Part shown: positions 33,173-43,020 of the stretch, piece by piece
How positions within the stretch are numbered: the stretch's first letter is position 1
Layout of the letters: every line of letters begins with the position of its first letter
Assembly (NCBI GenBank): GCA_029856155.1
Contig: JAHQWL010000001.1
Span: 1 to 64,000 of the forward strand
DNA length: 64,000 nucleotides
Direction: 5' to 3'
DNA from: Promethearchaeia archaeon
Lineage (GTDB): Archaea; Asgardarchaeota; Lokiarchaeia; Sigyniarchaeales; SOKP01
The notes under the pieces: generated by a model
What the model was told of the DNA's origin: nothing
Seen by the model: the letters and a program-made list of their open reading frames with translations, nothing else
The model's database searches: none
Program-made: the position numbers and the translations under genes

Positions 33173-34324
33173 TTAAGATTCAATTTCAAATATAATTTTA
33201 AGATATTCATATTTGGAATTGAGTAATTTCAAGACCCTTTTAGCAAAATCTTTAAGATTTTTTGCATGAATCAGCTTTTCGTCTTTCTGTTCAATTAAAA
33301 ATTCATATATCATATTTCTAGTACTATCAGGACCGTTTTCCTCTAAAAATTTCATCCAATGTATTGACATCCTACATATTTTTTTTAATTTTTCGTTTGT
33401 ATACTCCTCTTTATCAAGAATTTTCTTATTATATTTAATTATAGCATTACTAACCCTCTCTAAATAATCAGCAGTACCCAATGAATATCGACATAAACTT
33501 ATAAGATTTGAAGTAATTCTAGAATTTCTTGTATTAGTCGCTGCTTCAAAAGAAATCCATTTTTCATCCCATTCCTCCTTATTTCGACCTACTAGACCAT
33601 CATTATGTAAAGCTACGTTCATTATATCACTGAGATCGACATCGTGCCCTCTTTTTAATTTTTTATTAAAAATCTCTGCAAGCTTAGTTCCTTCAAGATA
33701 ACTTCCTGCACCAAAATCAAGCAATTGATTTAAATTATTTGCAGCACAAAGTGCTTCATGTCTTATTTCACCTGTATCTGGATTAGTCCACTGAATAGTT
33801 TTTTCGAATTCTCCCGTTTCTTTATTTTTTACCCAACCCAATTCTCTTAAGACATGGTCTAATAAATGAACTTTAAACACCCAGAAATCCAAATCATCTG
33901 TGAAGCGTTTTCTCCTCCAATCTCTTGAGGTATACTTACCTAAATATAGTTTTAACGTTCCTCGAATTAAGGAAAACTTTCCCTCTTTAATAGCATCGCA
34001 AGCATCCTTAAAATATATATGCCTAGGATCTTTTGATATATCGACGATTCTATTTATGATTTCTCTTGCTTCTCCAGCAACTACATCACAGGGTATCTGT
34101 CCATCAGAAGGATATGCCCTAGATCCTCCATCTAAGAATTTTTTAAACAAATCCAATTCATCGGCAGGAATTTTATACCATGGATTATTAAACATAATCT
34201 TTGAGAATACATAATGAGTAAAACCATTTTCATCTACTGTAGTTTTTTGTATCAATGGAGAGACATCTCTTAGATTATCTCCTTTATTGACAGCATCTGC
34301 TCTTGTATCCCAAACTAAAGTCAT
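33173..34324 (-). CDS. Possible AbiEii-like nucleotidyltransferase
   Basis: A 383-residue soluble protein. Residues 121-148 carry a pattern resembling the AbiEii-type nucleotidyltransferase core: RGTLKLYLG, then RKRFTDDLDFW, which matches the R-x-[ST]-x-D-L-D-F signature with Asp144 and Asp146 as candidate metal ligands. AbiEii proteins are toxins of abortive-infection toxin-antitoxin pairs, but non-toxin relatives exist. No AbiEi-like antitoxin gene is adjacent. The remainder is helical, with a charged C-terminal half. The spacing between the glycine motif and the first Asp is longer than in minimal nucleotidyltransferases, so the assignment is tentative. Confidence 0.45.
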   Translation of the reverse strand: MTLVWDTRADAVNKGDNLRDVSPLIQKTTVDENGFTHYVFSKIMFNNPWYKIPADELDLFKKFLDGGSRAYPSDGQIPCDVVAGEAREIINRIVDISKDPRHIYFKDACDAIKEGKFSLIRGTLKLYLGKYTSRDWRRKRFTDDLDFWVFKVHLLDHVLRELGWVKNKETGEFEKTIQWTNPDTGEIRHEALCAANNLNQLLDFGAGSYLEGTKLAEIFNKKLKRGHDVDLSDIMNVALHNDGLVGRNKEEWDEKWISFEAATNTRNSRITSNLISLCRYSLGTADYLERVSNAIIKYNKKILDKEEYTNEKLKKICRMSIHWMKFLEENGPDSTRNMIYEFLIEQKDEKLIHAKNLKDFAKRVLKLLNSKYEYLKIIFEIES

Positions 34325-34411
34325 ACGAGATATTATATTGAATGTAATTTTTAAAAATTGCTAATTTAAAATATAAAATTAATTTTTAAACATAGACTCT
34401 ATTGATAATAT

Positions 34412-35095
34412 ATGAGTATTTTTTTTAGTATCTTCACTTTAACTCCCTGGGATTCACTTAATCTAAAGACTTTAACTGAAGTGAAATTATATTCATTGAA
34501 AAATATATTTAAGACTTTTCCCGTAATTGAACCTGAATTTTTCGATGATCTACTTTCAAATTTATATAAATTCAATCATTATTCCTTGATTGAAAGCATC
34601 AAACGGATTGTTGGTCCTAAGAATGAGGATTATGATATAAAACTATGGAATTTTGTGTGGGGAATGGATAATGAAAGAAGAATTTTTCAATTTTTATTTC
34701 AAAAAGTTACAAATGAATTAAAAGGTTCTCAAGCAACATTAGTAGCTCTAGCACCTCCAGAATTAAGTAAATTATTTAATCAATATAAAAAAGAAGCTAT
34801 ACTAAGGACTTTATCTTTACTAAATAATCCAAAAAAAATGAAATTTGTAATGGTTTTGGCACCTAAAGGAAAATCTATCATCGAAGAACAGCAGTTGCTT
34901 CAAGTAAATAAGAAAGATTTAGAAAAATTAAAATTCAAAAATATACTCAAGCAAATACCGAATATCAAAGGGCAATGGTTTATTGCTAATTCACCATGTT
35001 GTCCCAGTTGTAAAAAGGAGATTACAGAGATAAAGGGTTTGAATGTCGAGTTTCTTAAATTTAAATGTCCTTACTGTGGGTTTCAAAAAAAATAA
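34412..35095 (+). CDS. Uncharacterised protein with C-terminal zinc ribbon
   Basis: A 227-residue protein. The first 190 residues are helical and charged with no family I recognise. The end has a four-cysteine zinc ribbon: CCPSC (about 199-203) and CPYC (about 219-222), a form common in archaeal nucleic-acid-binding or ribosome-linked proteins. It is divergent from the AbiEii-like gene and upstream of the FGGY kinase by about 100 bases, so likely its own transcript. Confidence 0.65.
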   Translation: MSIFFSIFTLTPWDSLNLKTLTEVKLYSLKNIFKTFPVIEPEFFDDLLSNLYKFNHYSLIESIKRIVGPKNEDYDIKLWNFVWGMDNERRIFQFLFQKVTNELKGSQATLVALAPPELSKLFNQYKKEAILRTLSLLNNPKKMKFVMVLAPKGKSIIEEQQLLQVNKKDLEKLKFKNILKQIPNIKGQWFIANSPCCPSCKKEITEIKGLNVEFLKFKCPYCGFQKK

Positions 35096-35197
35096 GTAAA
35101 AAATACTTTTTTTATAAATCTTTGATAATGATTTTTATAAAATAATTCGATATATAACTTATATTTAAAAATAATAATAATAGGAAGAATTTCTATA

Positions 35198-36721
35198 ATG
35201 TTTGTAGCTGCTTTAGATTTAGGAACAACTGGTTGTAGAACTTTTATTTTTGATTTAGCTGGGACAATTATTGCTAGTGATTATCAAGAATGGCAGAGTT
35301 TTTATCCTTCTCCCTCATATGTTGAACAAGATGCCAATACATGGTGGAATTCAATTAAAATAACAATAGAGAAAGCAATAAAAAAAAGTGGAATTGATAA
35401 AACTGAGATTGTAAGTCTTTCAGTAACTAATCAGAGGGAAACAATTGTACCCGTAGATGTAAGTGGAAATCCACTTCATAATGCATTAGTTTGGCAGGAT
35501 AGAAGGACGATAGATCAAGTAGAGTACATTAAAACTAAAATTGGCATTGATAAAATCTATGAAACAACAGGATTAACAATTGATCCTTATTTTTCTGCGA
35601 CGAAAATTCTTTGGTTTAAAGATAACAAACCAGAGATATATCAAAAAACTCACAAATTTTTACTTGTTTCAGATTTTATTATTCATAAATTGACGGGTAG
35701 TTACTACACAGATTTTTCAAATGCTTCACGAACCATGTTATTCGATATTAATAAATTAGAATATTCAGAAGAAATTGCCTCTGAATTGGAAATTGATTTA
35801 GATAAAATGCCAGAAGCTTTAGAAAGTGGAGTTGATATAGGAGAAATTGTTACTGAGGAAACTCTATTTGATAAAAAGACATTAGTAGTAACTGGTGCTG
35901 GAGATCAGCAATCTGCAGCCCTAGGCGTAGGAGTTGTTTCTCCTGGAGAAATTAAATGCACCACGGGAACGGGAAGTTTCATTTTAGCCTTTTTATCTCA
36001 ACCTAAATTCGATCCTGAAAAAAGAGTCTTATGTAGTTGTCATGCAGTTCCCGGTGCTTGGGTCCAAGAAGCAAGTATTTTTACGACCGGAGCAGTATTA
36101 AGGTGGTTTAGAGATCAAGTAGGGTATGCAGAGTGTGCAGCGGCTCAAGAAGGTCAAGATCCTTATGATTTAATGACCGCAGAAGCAGAAAAATCACCTA
36201 TTGGAGCAAATGGAATACTTCTTATTCCCCATTTCGTAGGTTCTGGAGCACCTCATTGGAATCCGCTTGCGAAGGGGATAGTTTTTGGATTATCTTTGGG
36301 ACATGAACGCAAGGATCTTTATAGAGCGGTACTTGAGGGTGTAGCCTTCGAAATACGAAAAAATATTGAAATATTTAAACAATTGGGAATTGAGCCAAAA
36401 GAATTAATGTTGACTGGAGGAGGTTCTCGCTCTGATTTTTGGAATCAAATCTGCACTGATGTATTAGGAATCACATGTGTTAGGAATATTATTGAAGAAT
36501 CCACTTCACTAGGAGCTGCAATATTAGCCGCTTCAGGAGCAGGGATTTTTCAAGATATTTCAAAAGCAGCCGAGAATTTATGTAAAGTTGATAAAAAATG
36601 GATTCCCAATGATGAACGTCATATATTTTATGAAAAATTATATAATTTTTCATATGATCTATATAAACTTATTAACAGCAAAAATTTATATCAAAAATTC
36701 AATGATATAAATTTAAAATAA
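35198..36721 (+). CDS. FGGY-family carbohydrate kinase, glycerol-kinase-like
   Basis: A 507-residue FGGY kinase that phosphorylates a polyol or sugar with ATP. The start ALDLGTTGCRTFIFD is the phosphate-1 loop, SVTNQRETIVPVD and ALVWQDRRT match glycerol kinase well, the catalytic base is in GAGDQQSAALG, and TGTGSFIL and MLTGGGSRSDFWNQI form the ATP side. The C-terminal FGGY signature reads GLSLGHERKDLYRAVLEGVAFE. Glycerol kinase is the best guess; xylulokinase-like enzymes are the main alternative. No glycerol-3-phosphate dehydrogenase or facilitator is adjacent. Confidence 0.88.
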   Translation: MFVAALDLGTTGCRTFIFDLAGTIIASDYQEWQSFYPSPSYVEQDANTWWNSIKITIEKAIKKSGIDKTEIVSLSVTNQRETIVPVDVSGNPLHNALVWQDRRTIDQVEYIKTKIGIDKIYETTGLTIDPYFSATKILWFKDNKPEIYQKTHKFLLVSDFIIHKLTGSYYTDFSNASRTMLFDINKLEYSEEIASELEIDLDKMPEALESGVDIGEIVTEETLFDKKTLVVTGAGDQQSAALGVGVVSPGEIKCTTGTGSFILAFLSQPKFDPEKRVLCSCHAVPGAWVQEASIFTTGAVLRWFRDQVGYAECAAAQEGQDPYDLMTAEAEKSPIGANGILLIPHFVGSGAPHWNPLAKGIVFGLSLGHERKDLYRAVLEGVAFEIRKNIEIFKQLGIEPKELMLTGGGSRSDFWNQICTDVLGITCVRNIIEESTSLGAAILAASGAGIFQDISKAAENLCKVDKKWIPNDERHIFYEKLYNFSYDLYKLINSKNLYQKFNDINLK

Positions 36722-36880
36722 AGATTTTAAATGAGGACAAGACTTTCCTCAGAATAAACAATTTTATATATGTTAAATGTTATCTTTTAGATAATCAAAA
36801 CTTCTTGGTATTATATGGAGTAAAAGTTCTTCTATAATACTGATAGAATTAGAGAACAAAAAGCATATAGTGTGAAAAAA

Positions 36881-37489
36881 ATGGAATATAATTCTTCAAG
36901 TGTAGTTAAAGAATTTACAAAGAATCAGAAAATAGTAGCTTTAATTTTTTACATCTTAATAGTTAGTGCGAGTCTAGTTACTATAGGAGGAGTAGTATGG
37001 ACATTAGCAGATATCTTCATCGGAACATCTGGTAAATGGGAGTCATTTTTAACACTTAATTTAGGATATAAAATCGCCATTATTGGAGGTCTTTTAGCAG
37101 GTTTGTTTTTCCTTTTGATTTTCTTTTTTGGGTTATTTAAGAAGACTTCAAAATCATTAATACAATTTATTTATAGAAAGAGAGAACTTGAGCAAAAGTA
37201 TAAAGATCGTATTGATGTAAAAATTGCAGCTGGTGGATTAATAATCAGTCTAATAGCTATTATTATTGGAGTTATTTTTGCAGTTATCTTAGACGTATTA
37301 AATGTTTCTTCTGAGGGATCCTCCTCACTGCTGGCATTTTTAGGAAGTACAGGACCTTGGGTTTTATTTATTGGCATTGGGCTCTTTACCATTGTCGGGG
37401 TTGCTCTCTTTATGATATATTTTTGGAAGAATGGACATTATCTTATTCTTCGCCTTATTGGTGCCATAGAAAAAGAACAGAAGCAATAA
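36881..37489 (+). CDS. Four-helix membrane protein, unknown function
   Basis: A roughly 202-residue integral membrane protein with four hydrophobic segments (about 18-45, 65-92, 120-148 and 155-185) and basic loops. A GTG at 36872 gives three more residues; the ATG at 36881 is the simpler start. The loop between helices 2 and 3 is strongly charged (YRKRELEQKYKDRIDVK). No enzyme motif or channel signature is visible, and I do not recognise a family. It lies upstream of herA in the same orientation. Confidence 0.7.
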   Translation: MEYNSSSVVKEFTKNQKIVALIFYILIVSASLVTIGGVVWTLADIFIGTSGKWESFLTLNLGYKIAIIGGLLAGLFFLLIFFFGLFKKTSKSLIQFIYRKRELEQKYKDRIDVKIAAGGLIISLIAIIIGVIFAVILDVLNVSSEGSSSLLAFLGSTGPWVLFIGIGLFTIVGVALFMIYFWKNGHYLILRLIGAIEKEQKQ

Positions 37490-37610
37490 TATCTCTTATT
37501 TTTTTGATTAAATCAGAAATTTTGTGCTCTTATATTTTTTTTATTTAATTGTATTATCTAATAATTTCAAACCATTATGTTTATCGATTTTATATAGTCT
37601 TCTTGATAAT

Positions 37611-39137
37611 ATGGCAATTAAAGTTGGAACTGTATTTAATTACTTACAACTACCCAATGTATCTAAATTCCCCTTTGTTATAAATAAAAGACAAGATGGA
37701 ATACTTATTCAAAAGGGGTTATTTGTGTATACAAAATCTAATGAGGGATTTTTAATCGGTTTAATTGAAGAAATTATCTTATTAAATGAATATTTTACTG
37801 ATGCGTTAACGATTAAAGCCTATAATAATAGTTATAATCCTAACATCATAAAAGGACTTTTTCCAAGTAAGGATTTTGAATTTGCAATAGCGATTGTAAA
37901 ATGCTTAGGTTTAATTAAGTTCAAGGATGAAAACTCTAAAGAAATCGATAGAGTTCAACGGATGACCTATCCTGCGAGTCCTGGAGATGGTGTTTTTATT
38001 GTGGAGGAAGAAATACTTTTTAAATTTCTTGGTTTTAATTCTGAATATGGTTTAGATATAGGTCACGTAAAAATTATAAATTCCAGTGCAAAAATAAGTA
38101 TGAATAGGTTGTTAAATAAGCATTTTGCTATTCTCTCAATCTCAGGTGGAGGAAAAAGTTATCTTACCTCTATTCTTATAGAAGAACTACTATCTAGAAA
38201 AGAGAACTTTGGTACGCCCGCAATAATACTTTTTGATGTTCATGGAGAATATATTTATTTAAAAGATATCCCTGAATTAAAAGATAAAATTAAAATCCAA
38301 GATATTTCATATTTTCAAATTGGAGTACCGGAATTATCAGCTTATTCCTTTAAGAAATATCAAGAACAGATTTCACATGTTCAAGTAAGAGAACTTTCAA
38401 AGTATATAAAAAAATTAAAAAGAGATAAAGACAAAAAGAATCAATATTCATTAAAGGATATAATTGAACAGATCGAAAATGAATCTGATGGAAATCGAAG
38501 TACAAAACAAGCATTATTAGGCTGGTTGTCAGAATTAGAACGATTGACTCTCTTTGGAAGCCAAGAAAATCCAATACTAGAGAAGGTTTTGAATAAACAA
38601 GAAATTACAATCTTTAACTTTCAAAAAGAAATAAGTATTAGGAAAAAGCAAATTATTGTTGATTATATTTGCAATAGGTTATTTTATCTCCGAAGAATAA
38701 ATAGAATTCCTCCTTTTCTACTAATAGTAGAAGAAGCGCATCAATTTTGTCCTGAAGCTGCCCATTCAAAAGCAATTTCAAAACCCATTATTGAGACGAT
38801 TGCTAGAGAAGGGAGAAAATTTATGGCTTGCTTATGCTTGATTAGTCAGAGACCAAAAAAATTGAGTACTACCGCTTTATCTCAATGTAATTCTAAATTA
38901 GTTTTAAGTATAAAAAATCCATATGATTTAAAACATTTAATGGACAGTTCAGAAGCAATTACAAAAGAATATGCTAGTATGATTTCTAGTTTAGGAGTAG
39001 GAGAAATGTTATTAATGGGAAATGCCGTCAATTATCCAGTATTTATCGATGTAAGGCAGAGAAAATTTAAATCAAGGAGCGAGGAGATTACTTTAGCTCA
39101 ATTTTGTTTAAACTGGCAAAAAAAAGAATTAAACTAG
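37611..39137 (+). CDS. herA: HerA-like DNA translocase ATPase
   Basis: A 508-residue hexameric ATPase of the HerA/FtsK superfamily, in archaea a DNA-end-resection motor working with the NurA nuclease and Mre11-Rad50. The N-terminal HAS barrel (about 1-120) begins KVGTVFNYLQLPNVSKFPFVI; the Walker A is SGGGKSYLTSILIEE, Walker B FLLIVEEAHQF, and the arginine-finger region AREGRKFMACLCLISQRP. The frame extends to 37524 but that part is hydrophobic and unlike the family, so I take ATG 37611. Neither nurA nor mre11-rad50 is in the window, which is unlike the usual archaeal operon. Confidence 0.9.
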   Translation: MAIKVGTVFNYLQLPNVSKFPFVINKRQDGILIQKGLFVYTKSNEGFLIGLIEEIILLNEYFTDALTIKAYNNSYNPNIIKGLFPSKDFEFAIAIVKCLGLIKFKDENSKEIDRVQRMTYPASPGDGVFIVEEEILFKFLGFNSEYGLDIGHVKIINSSAKISMNRLLNKHFAILSISGGGKSYLTSILIEELLSRKENFGTPAIILFDVHGEYIYLKDIPELKDKIKIQDISYFQIGVPELSAYSFKKYQEQISHVQVRELSKYIKKLKRDKDKKNQYSLKDIIEQIENESDGNRSTKQALLGWLSELERLTLFGSQENPILEKVLNKQEITIFNFQKEISIRKKQIIVDYICNRLFYLRRINRIPPFLLIVEEAHQFCPEAAHSKAISKPIIETIAREGRKFMACLCLISQRPKKLSTTALSQCNSKLVLSIKNPYDLKHLMDSSEAITKEYASMISSLGVGEMLLMGNAVNYPVFIDVRQRKFKSRSEEITLAQFCLNWQKKELN

Positions 39138-39212
39138 ACCAGAATATAATTCTTATATTAATTATAAGTTGAAATTATTAAAAATTACGTAAATATCTCG
39201 ATATTGTTCAAA

Positions 39213-39482
39213 TCATAGTTGATCAAGAATATCTTCTCTTATAGCTTTGCCTCTTTTATTTAGAACAATCATTTTCTTATTCTTGGAAACACGGAACACG
39301 TTTATTATAGCCATACTTTCCAACTTCAAAAAGATTTCTTCTAACATTAATGAATTCACAAAGGGAAATTCCTTTTTTAGAAGTTCTTCAAGTCTTTTAT
39401 CTAAAATTTCTCCCTTATTTTTAATTAATATATCAATAATAGAATTTAATATTGGTTTTTGGTTCCAACGATAAGATTCAAT
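39213..39482 (-). CDS. Small winged-helix-like protein with probable ATT start
   Basis: An 89-residue reverse-strand protein whose sequence looks like a winged-helix domain: a helix IESYRWNQKPILNSIIDIL, a charged recognition region DKRLEELLKKEF, a helix SLMLEEIFLKLESM and a wing IINVFRVSKNKKMIVLNKRG. The frame is closed by a TGA within the Shine-Dalgarno-like AAAGGTGA, followed at once by three ATT codons; the first in-frame ATG/GTG/TTG is far inside the domain. The third ATT (39480-39482) is six bases after AGGTGA and is my choice. It follows the CDC48-like gene on the same strand. Function is unknown. Confidence 0.6.
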   Translation of the reverse strand: MESYRWNQKPILNSIIDILIKNKGEILDKRLEELLKKEFPFVNSLMLEEIFLKLESMAIINVFRVSKNKKMIVLNKRGKAIREDILDQL

Positions 39483-39561
39483 AATAATTCACCTTTATAA
39501 AAAATTAAGTAATAGAGATTTATAGTATAAAATAATTATTCTCTAATTAATTTTATTAGTC

Positions 39562-41805
39562 CTAAACAAACAGTCGATCTTCTTTGGATTCTTCTATTCT
39601 TCTGCTTTTTAATTTTTCACCGAATTTTTCATACCATGCTAATATTTCTGTAGATAATGTAGGATTAGTAAATTCTCTTGCTTCTTTAAAATGTTCTAAT
39701 GACACCTTTCTTGCTCTAATATTCTCTCTTAAGGCAATCATAGCAGCTTCACGACACCATGTTTCAATATCTGCTCCAGAAAAACCATCAATTAAACGAT
39801 TCAAATCTTCTACTTTTACATTGCTAGTTAAAGGCATATCTTTAGTGAATATTTTTAAAATTTCCAATCTTCCCTTTTCATCTGGAGCAGGAACAAGCAA
39901 TATTCTATCAATTCTCCCAGGGCGAATTAATGCTGGATCTAAAATATCAGGACGATTAGTAGCTGCAATTACAACAATATCTTTCATTACTTCCAAACCA
40001 TCTAACTCTGTTAAAAATTGAGATAAAACTTTCTCTGATACACCAGAATCTGAGGTATGTCTTCCTCTACTTGGAGCTATCGAATCGAACTCATCAAAAA
40101 AGATAATACACGGAGAAGCCATTTTTGCTTTACGAAAGACTTCTCTTATTGCCTTCTCAGATTCACCTACCCATTTTGATAAGAGTTCTGGACCCTTTAT
40201 TGATATGAAATTTGCGTTACTTTCGGTTGCTACTGCTCTTGCTAACAAAGTTTTACCACAACCTGGTGGACCATAAAGAAGAATTCCCTTAGGAGGTGTA
40301 ATTCCCATACGTTTAAATATATTAGGATGTGATAGTGGCCATTCTACAGCTTCATTTAATTTTTGTTTTAAAAGATCTAATCCTCCAACTTGATCCCATG
40401 GAACATTTGGGACTTCTACAAATACCTCTCTTATTGCAGATGGGAGAATTTCTTTTAAAGCTTCTTCAAAATCCTCTTTGGTAACTTCTATTTGTTCTAA
40501 TAATTCTGGATCAATTACTTCTGATTCCAAATCAATTTTAGGTAAATATCGACGTAATGCTGACATAGCAGCCTCTCGACAAACAGCAGAAATATCAGCT
40601 CCTACGAATCCATGAGTTATTTGTGAAAATTCTTTTAATGAAATCTTTTTATCAAGGGGCATATTTCTCGTGTGTATTTGAAATACTTCTCTCCTGCCTT
40701 TTTCATTTGGTACTTTTATCTCAATTTCACGATCAAATCGTCCTGGGCGTCTTAAGGCAGGATCTAAGCTATTCGGTCTATTTGTTGCTCCTATAACAAT
40801 AACTTTACCTCTTCCATGCAGTCCATCCATCAAGGCGAGTAATTGTGCTACAACTCTACGTTCTACTTCTCCTGTAACAGTTTCTCGTTTTGGAGCAATA
40901 GCATCAATTTCATCTATAAAAATAATAGACGGGCTCTTTTCTTCCGCTTCAATAAAGAGTTTTCGCAGCTTTTTTTCCGATTCTCCATAAAACTTACTCA
41001 TAATTTCTGGACCATTTATTGAAATGAAATGTGCTTCACTTTCATTAGCCACTGCTCTAGCTAATAAAGTTTTTCCACAACCAGGTGGGCCTCTTAGAAG
41101 AACTCCCTTAGGAGGATCAATTCCTAAACGTTTAAACAACGAAGGATGTCGTAATGGCAATTCTACCATTTCTCTAACTCTCTGAATCTCTTTATCTAAT
41201 CCACCAACATCTTCATAAGTTATATAGTGAAGCCCTCTTTCTGCTTCTTCCGTAATTTTATCGCTAATATTAAGTATGGTGTCTTGTTTAATAATACAAA
41301 CTCCACTAGGTCGCATGCTTAAAACTTTAAATGTGATCTCTCTACTAATACCAATAGAGATAAATATAAAATCGTCTACTGTTATTGGGTAATTATTTAA
41401 TTTTCTTTTTACAAAGCTTTCAAATCTAGGATTATTTTTTATCGGAAAATTTGATGGAGCCAAAACAACATTTTGAGCAACTTCAGCTTTCACTTTTCGA
41501 ATTTCAACGGTATCATCAATCCTAGACCCAGTGTTTTTCTGAAGTCTAGAATCTACGCGCACAATTCCCAGTCCATTATCTTGTGGATAACTAGGCCATG
41601 CAATTCCGGCGCTTTCCTTCTTACCATTAACAGATATAACATCACCAGTCTGAATTTTTAACTTTTCCATTGTTTTTGGATCAATTCTTATGATATTACG
41701 TCCTATGTCTCTTTTTTTGGCCTTCTGAACCCGTAAAGACACATTAGGTATATCTTTATCTTTTTTATCATCTTCTTCTTTACCATTATTGCCACTTGAT
41801 GACAT
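39562..41805 (-). CDS. CDC48/VCP-type AAA+ ATPase
   Basis: A 747-residue double-AAA unfoldase. The N-terminal double-psi barrel and the following small domain (about 20-200) are present, then D1 with Walker [19 protein letters not shown] and Walker [16 protein letters not shown], and D2 with [18 protein letters not shown] and [15 protein letters not shown]. Second-region-of-homology arginines ([21 protein letters not shown]) are intact in both rings. Archaeal homologues unfold proteins for the proteasome. The C-terminal end ([14 protein letters not shown]) is charged and ends in a hydrophobic group that could dock on the proteasome, though the classic HbYX triplet is not exact. Upstream FEN1 lies 99 bases away. 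Confidence 0.95.
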   Translation of the reverse strand: MSSSGNNGKEEDDKKDKDIPNVSLRVQKAKKRDIGRNIIRIDPKTMEKLKIQTGDVISVNGKKESAGIAWPSYPQDNGLGIVRVDSRLQKNTGSRIDDTVEIRKVKAEVAQNVVLAPSNFPIKNNPRFESFVKRKLNNYPITVDDFIFISIGISREITFKVLSMRPSGVCIIKQDTILNISDKITEEAERGLHYITYEDVGGLDKEIQRVREMVELPLRHPSLFKRLGIDPPKGVLLRGPPGCGKTLLARAVANESEAHFISINGPEIMSKFYGESEKKLRKLFIEAEEKSPSIIFIDEIDAIAPKRETVTGEVERRVVAQLLALMDGLHGRGKVIVIGATNRPNSLDPALRRPGRFDREIEIKVPNEKGRREVFQIHTRNMPLDKKISLKEFSQITHGFVGADISAVCREAAMSALRRYLPKIDLESEVIDPELLEQIEVTKEDFEEALKEILPSAIREVFVEVPNVPWDQVGGLDLLKQKLNEAVEWPLSHPNIFKRMGITPPKGILLYGPPGCGKTLLARAVATESNANFISIKGPELLSKWVGESEKAIREVFRKAKMASPCIIFFDEFDSIAPSRGRHTSDSGVSEKVLSQFLTELDGLEVMKDIVVIAATNRPDILDPALIRPGRIDRILLVPAPDEKGRLEILKIFTKDMPLTSNVKVEDLNRLIDGFSGADIETWCREAAMIALRENIRARKVSLEHFKEAREFTNPTLSTEILAWYEKFGEKLKSRRIEESKEDRLFV

Positions 41806-41904
41806 GATATATCGACATTAACAAAGTTTTATTTAGATAATTTAAAGAAATCTTAATTTCGTAAAAATTTTTGTATTTATATTTTAAAATAAAAATTTAA
41901 AATC

Positions 41905-42954
41905 TCATTTAAAAAAATCATCTAAGGAGACCTGAACTTTAGCGTCATTTAATTTTCTTAGCCTGTCAAACGCATTCTCAACTCTTTGTTTTGAAAAATT
42001 ATGTTTTTCAATAAGTAAATCTTCTAATTTTTCAAAATCGATCTTCTTTGGTTTTGGAATCTTATAATCTTTTTTTAAATCAGGATCAAGAAATATTTTT
42101 CTAATCTGAGTAACTAATTCCATATCTAATAAAATCTCTTTTCCTCCTATCATAACATTATTTTTCAGAATGGACTCTATCGTATCGTATTTTTTAATCA
42201 AGTCTAATGCTGTTTTCTGACCAATCCCTTTAATTCCCGGGAAAAAATCTGTACCAATCAATATTCCCATATCAATCAATTGTTCTCTGGTTATTCCAAG
42301 ATTATTTAAAAATTTATTTAATGAAACATATTCAATATCTAAAGTAACTGTTGTATCTCTTACTTTTTTAGTTCGACTTATAGCAAAATTTCGAAGTAAT
42401 CGTTCCCCTCCAAATAATAAGGTATCATAATCTTGGGAAGCACATGCCCATGCATCATTATTTTCAACTAAATATGCAGATTGAGCTTCTCCTTCAGAAC
42501 TGGCTTGCACTATCGGAATTCCCATATACTCAATCAATTTTTTACTCTCTTCAATCATCCCAGAATCAAGTTTAGAAGTTAATTGAGCAAATTTTTTAGC
42601 TTCTTTAAAATCTTCATCATCTTGTGCTTTAATCATTTTCTCCCTAGCTTCTTCTTTAATTTTTTTCCTTTCTTTTACAGTTTCTATTTTCAATTCAGAA
42701 GGAATACCGTCAAAAACATAAATTGGTTTAATATTGTGCTCTAAAAAGTTAATTGTTCTATAGAAAAGTCCTGAAAGATGTGATGTTACATTTCCTTGAA
42801 AATCTTTTAAAGGAGTTCCATCTTTCTGACGTATTATAGCTAGGAATTGATAAATGGTATTAAATGCATCAATGGCTATACTTTTCTTAAAGAGATTTTC
42901 AAATGTAATTGTTCTTTTAACTTCATTTACTAATTCATTTATTTTTACGCCCAT
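41905..42954 (-). CDS. fen1: Flap endonuclease FEN1
   Basis: FEN1 cuts 5' flaps during Okazaki-fragment maturation and repair. The 349-residue protein has the N-terminal domain GVKINELV...IAIDAFNTIYQFL and PIYVFDGIPSELK, the I domain EGEAQSAYLVENNDAWACASQDYDTLLFG with its catalytic acids, and the helix-hairpin-helix GTDFFPGIKGIGQKTALDLIK. The C-terminus ends with QVSLDDFFK, an intact PCNA-binding QxxLxxFF box. It lies between nob1 and the CDC48-type gene in a reverse-strand housekeeping run. Confidence 0.96.
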   Translation of the reverse strand: MGVKINELVNEVKRTITFENLFKKSIAIDAFNTIYQFLAIIRQKDGTPLKDFQGNVTSHLSGLFYRTINFLEHNIKPIYVFDGIPSELKIETVKERKKIKEEAREKMIKAQDDEDFKEAKKFAQLTSKLDSGMIEESKKLIEYMGIPIVQASSEGEAQSAYLVENNDAWACASQDYDTLLFGGERLLRNFAISRTKKVRDTTVTLDIEYVSLNKFLNNLGITREQLIDMGILIGTDFFPGIKGIGQKTALDLIKKYDTIESILKNNVMIGGKEILLDMELVTQIRKIFLDPDLKKDYKIPKPKKIDFEKLEDLLIEKHNFSKQRVENAFDRLRKLNDAKVQVSLDDFFK

Positions 42955-43020
42955 ATCTAATTTATTCCCTATCTTCTACATCTTCGATAAATATTTGTGA
43001 TACAACTTATATAATTTCCA

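Noticed and set aside
37524..37610. An N-terminal extension of HerA from 37524
   Set aside because: The added residues are hydrophobic and unlike the family, whereas ATG 37611 gives the normal HerA start.
39247..39474. A plus-strand 75-residue frame opposite the small winged-helix gene
   Set aside because: It is rich in Phe/Ile/Ser without a fold, while the opposite strand gives a charged winged-helix-like sequence with a Shine-Dalgarno match.
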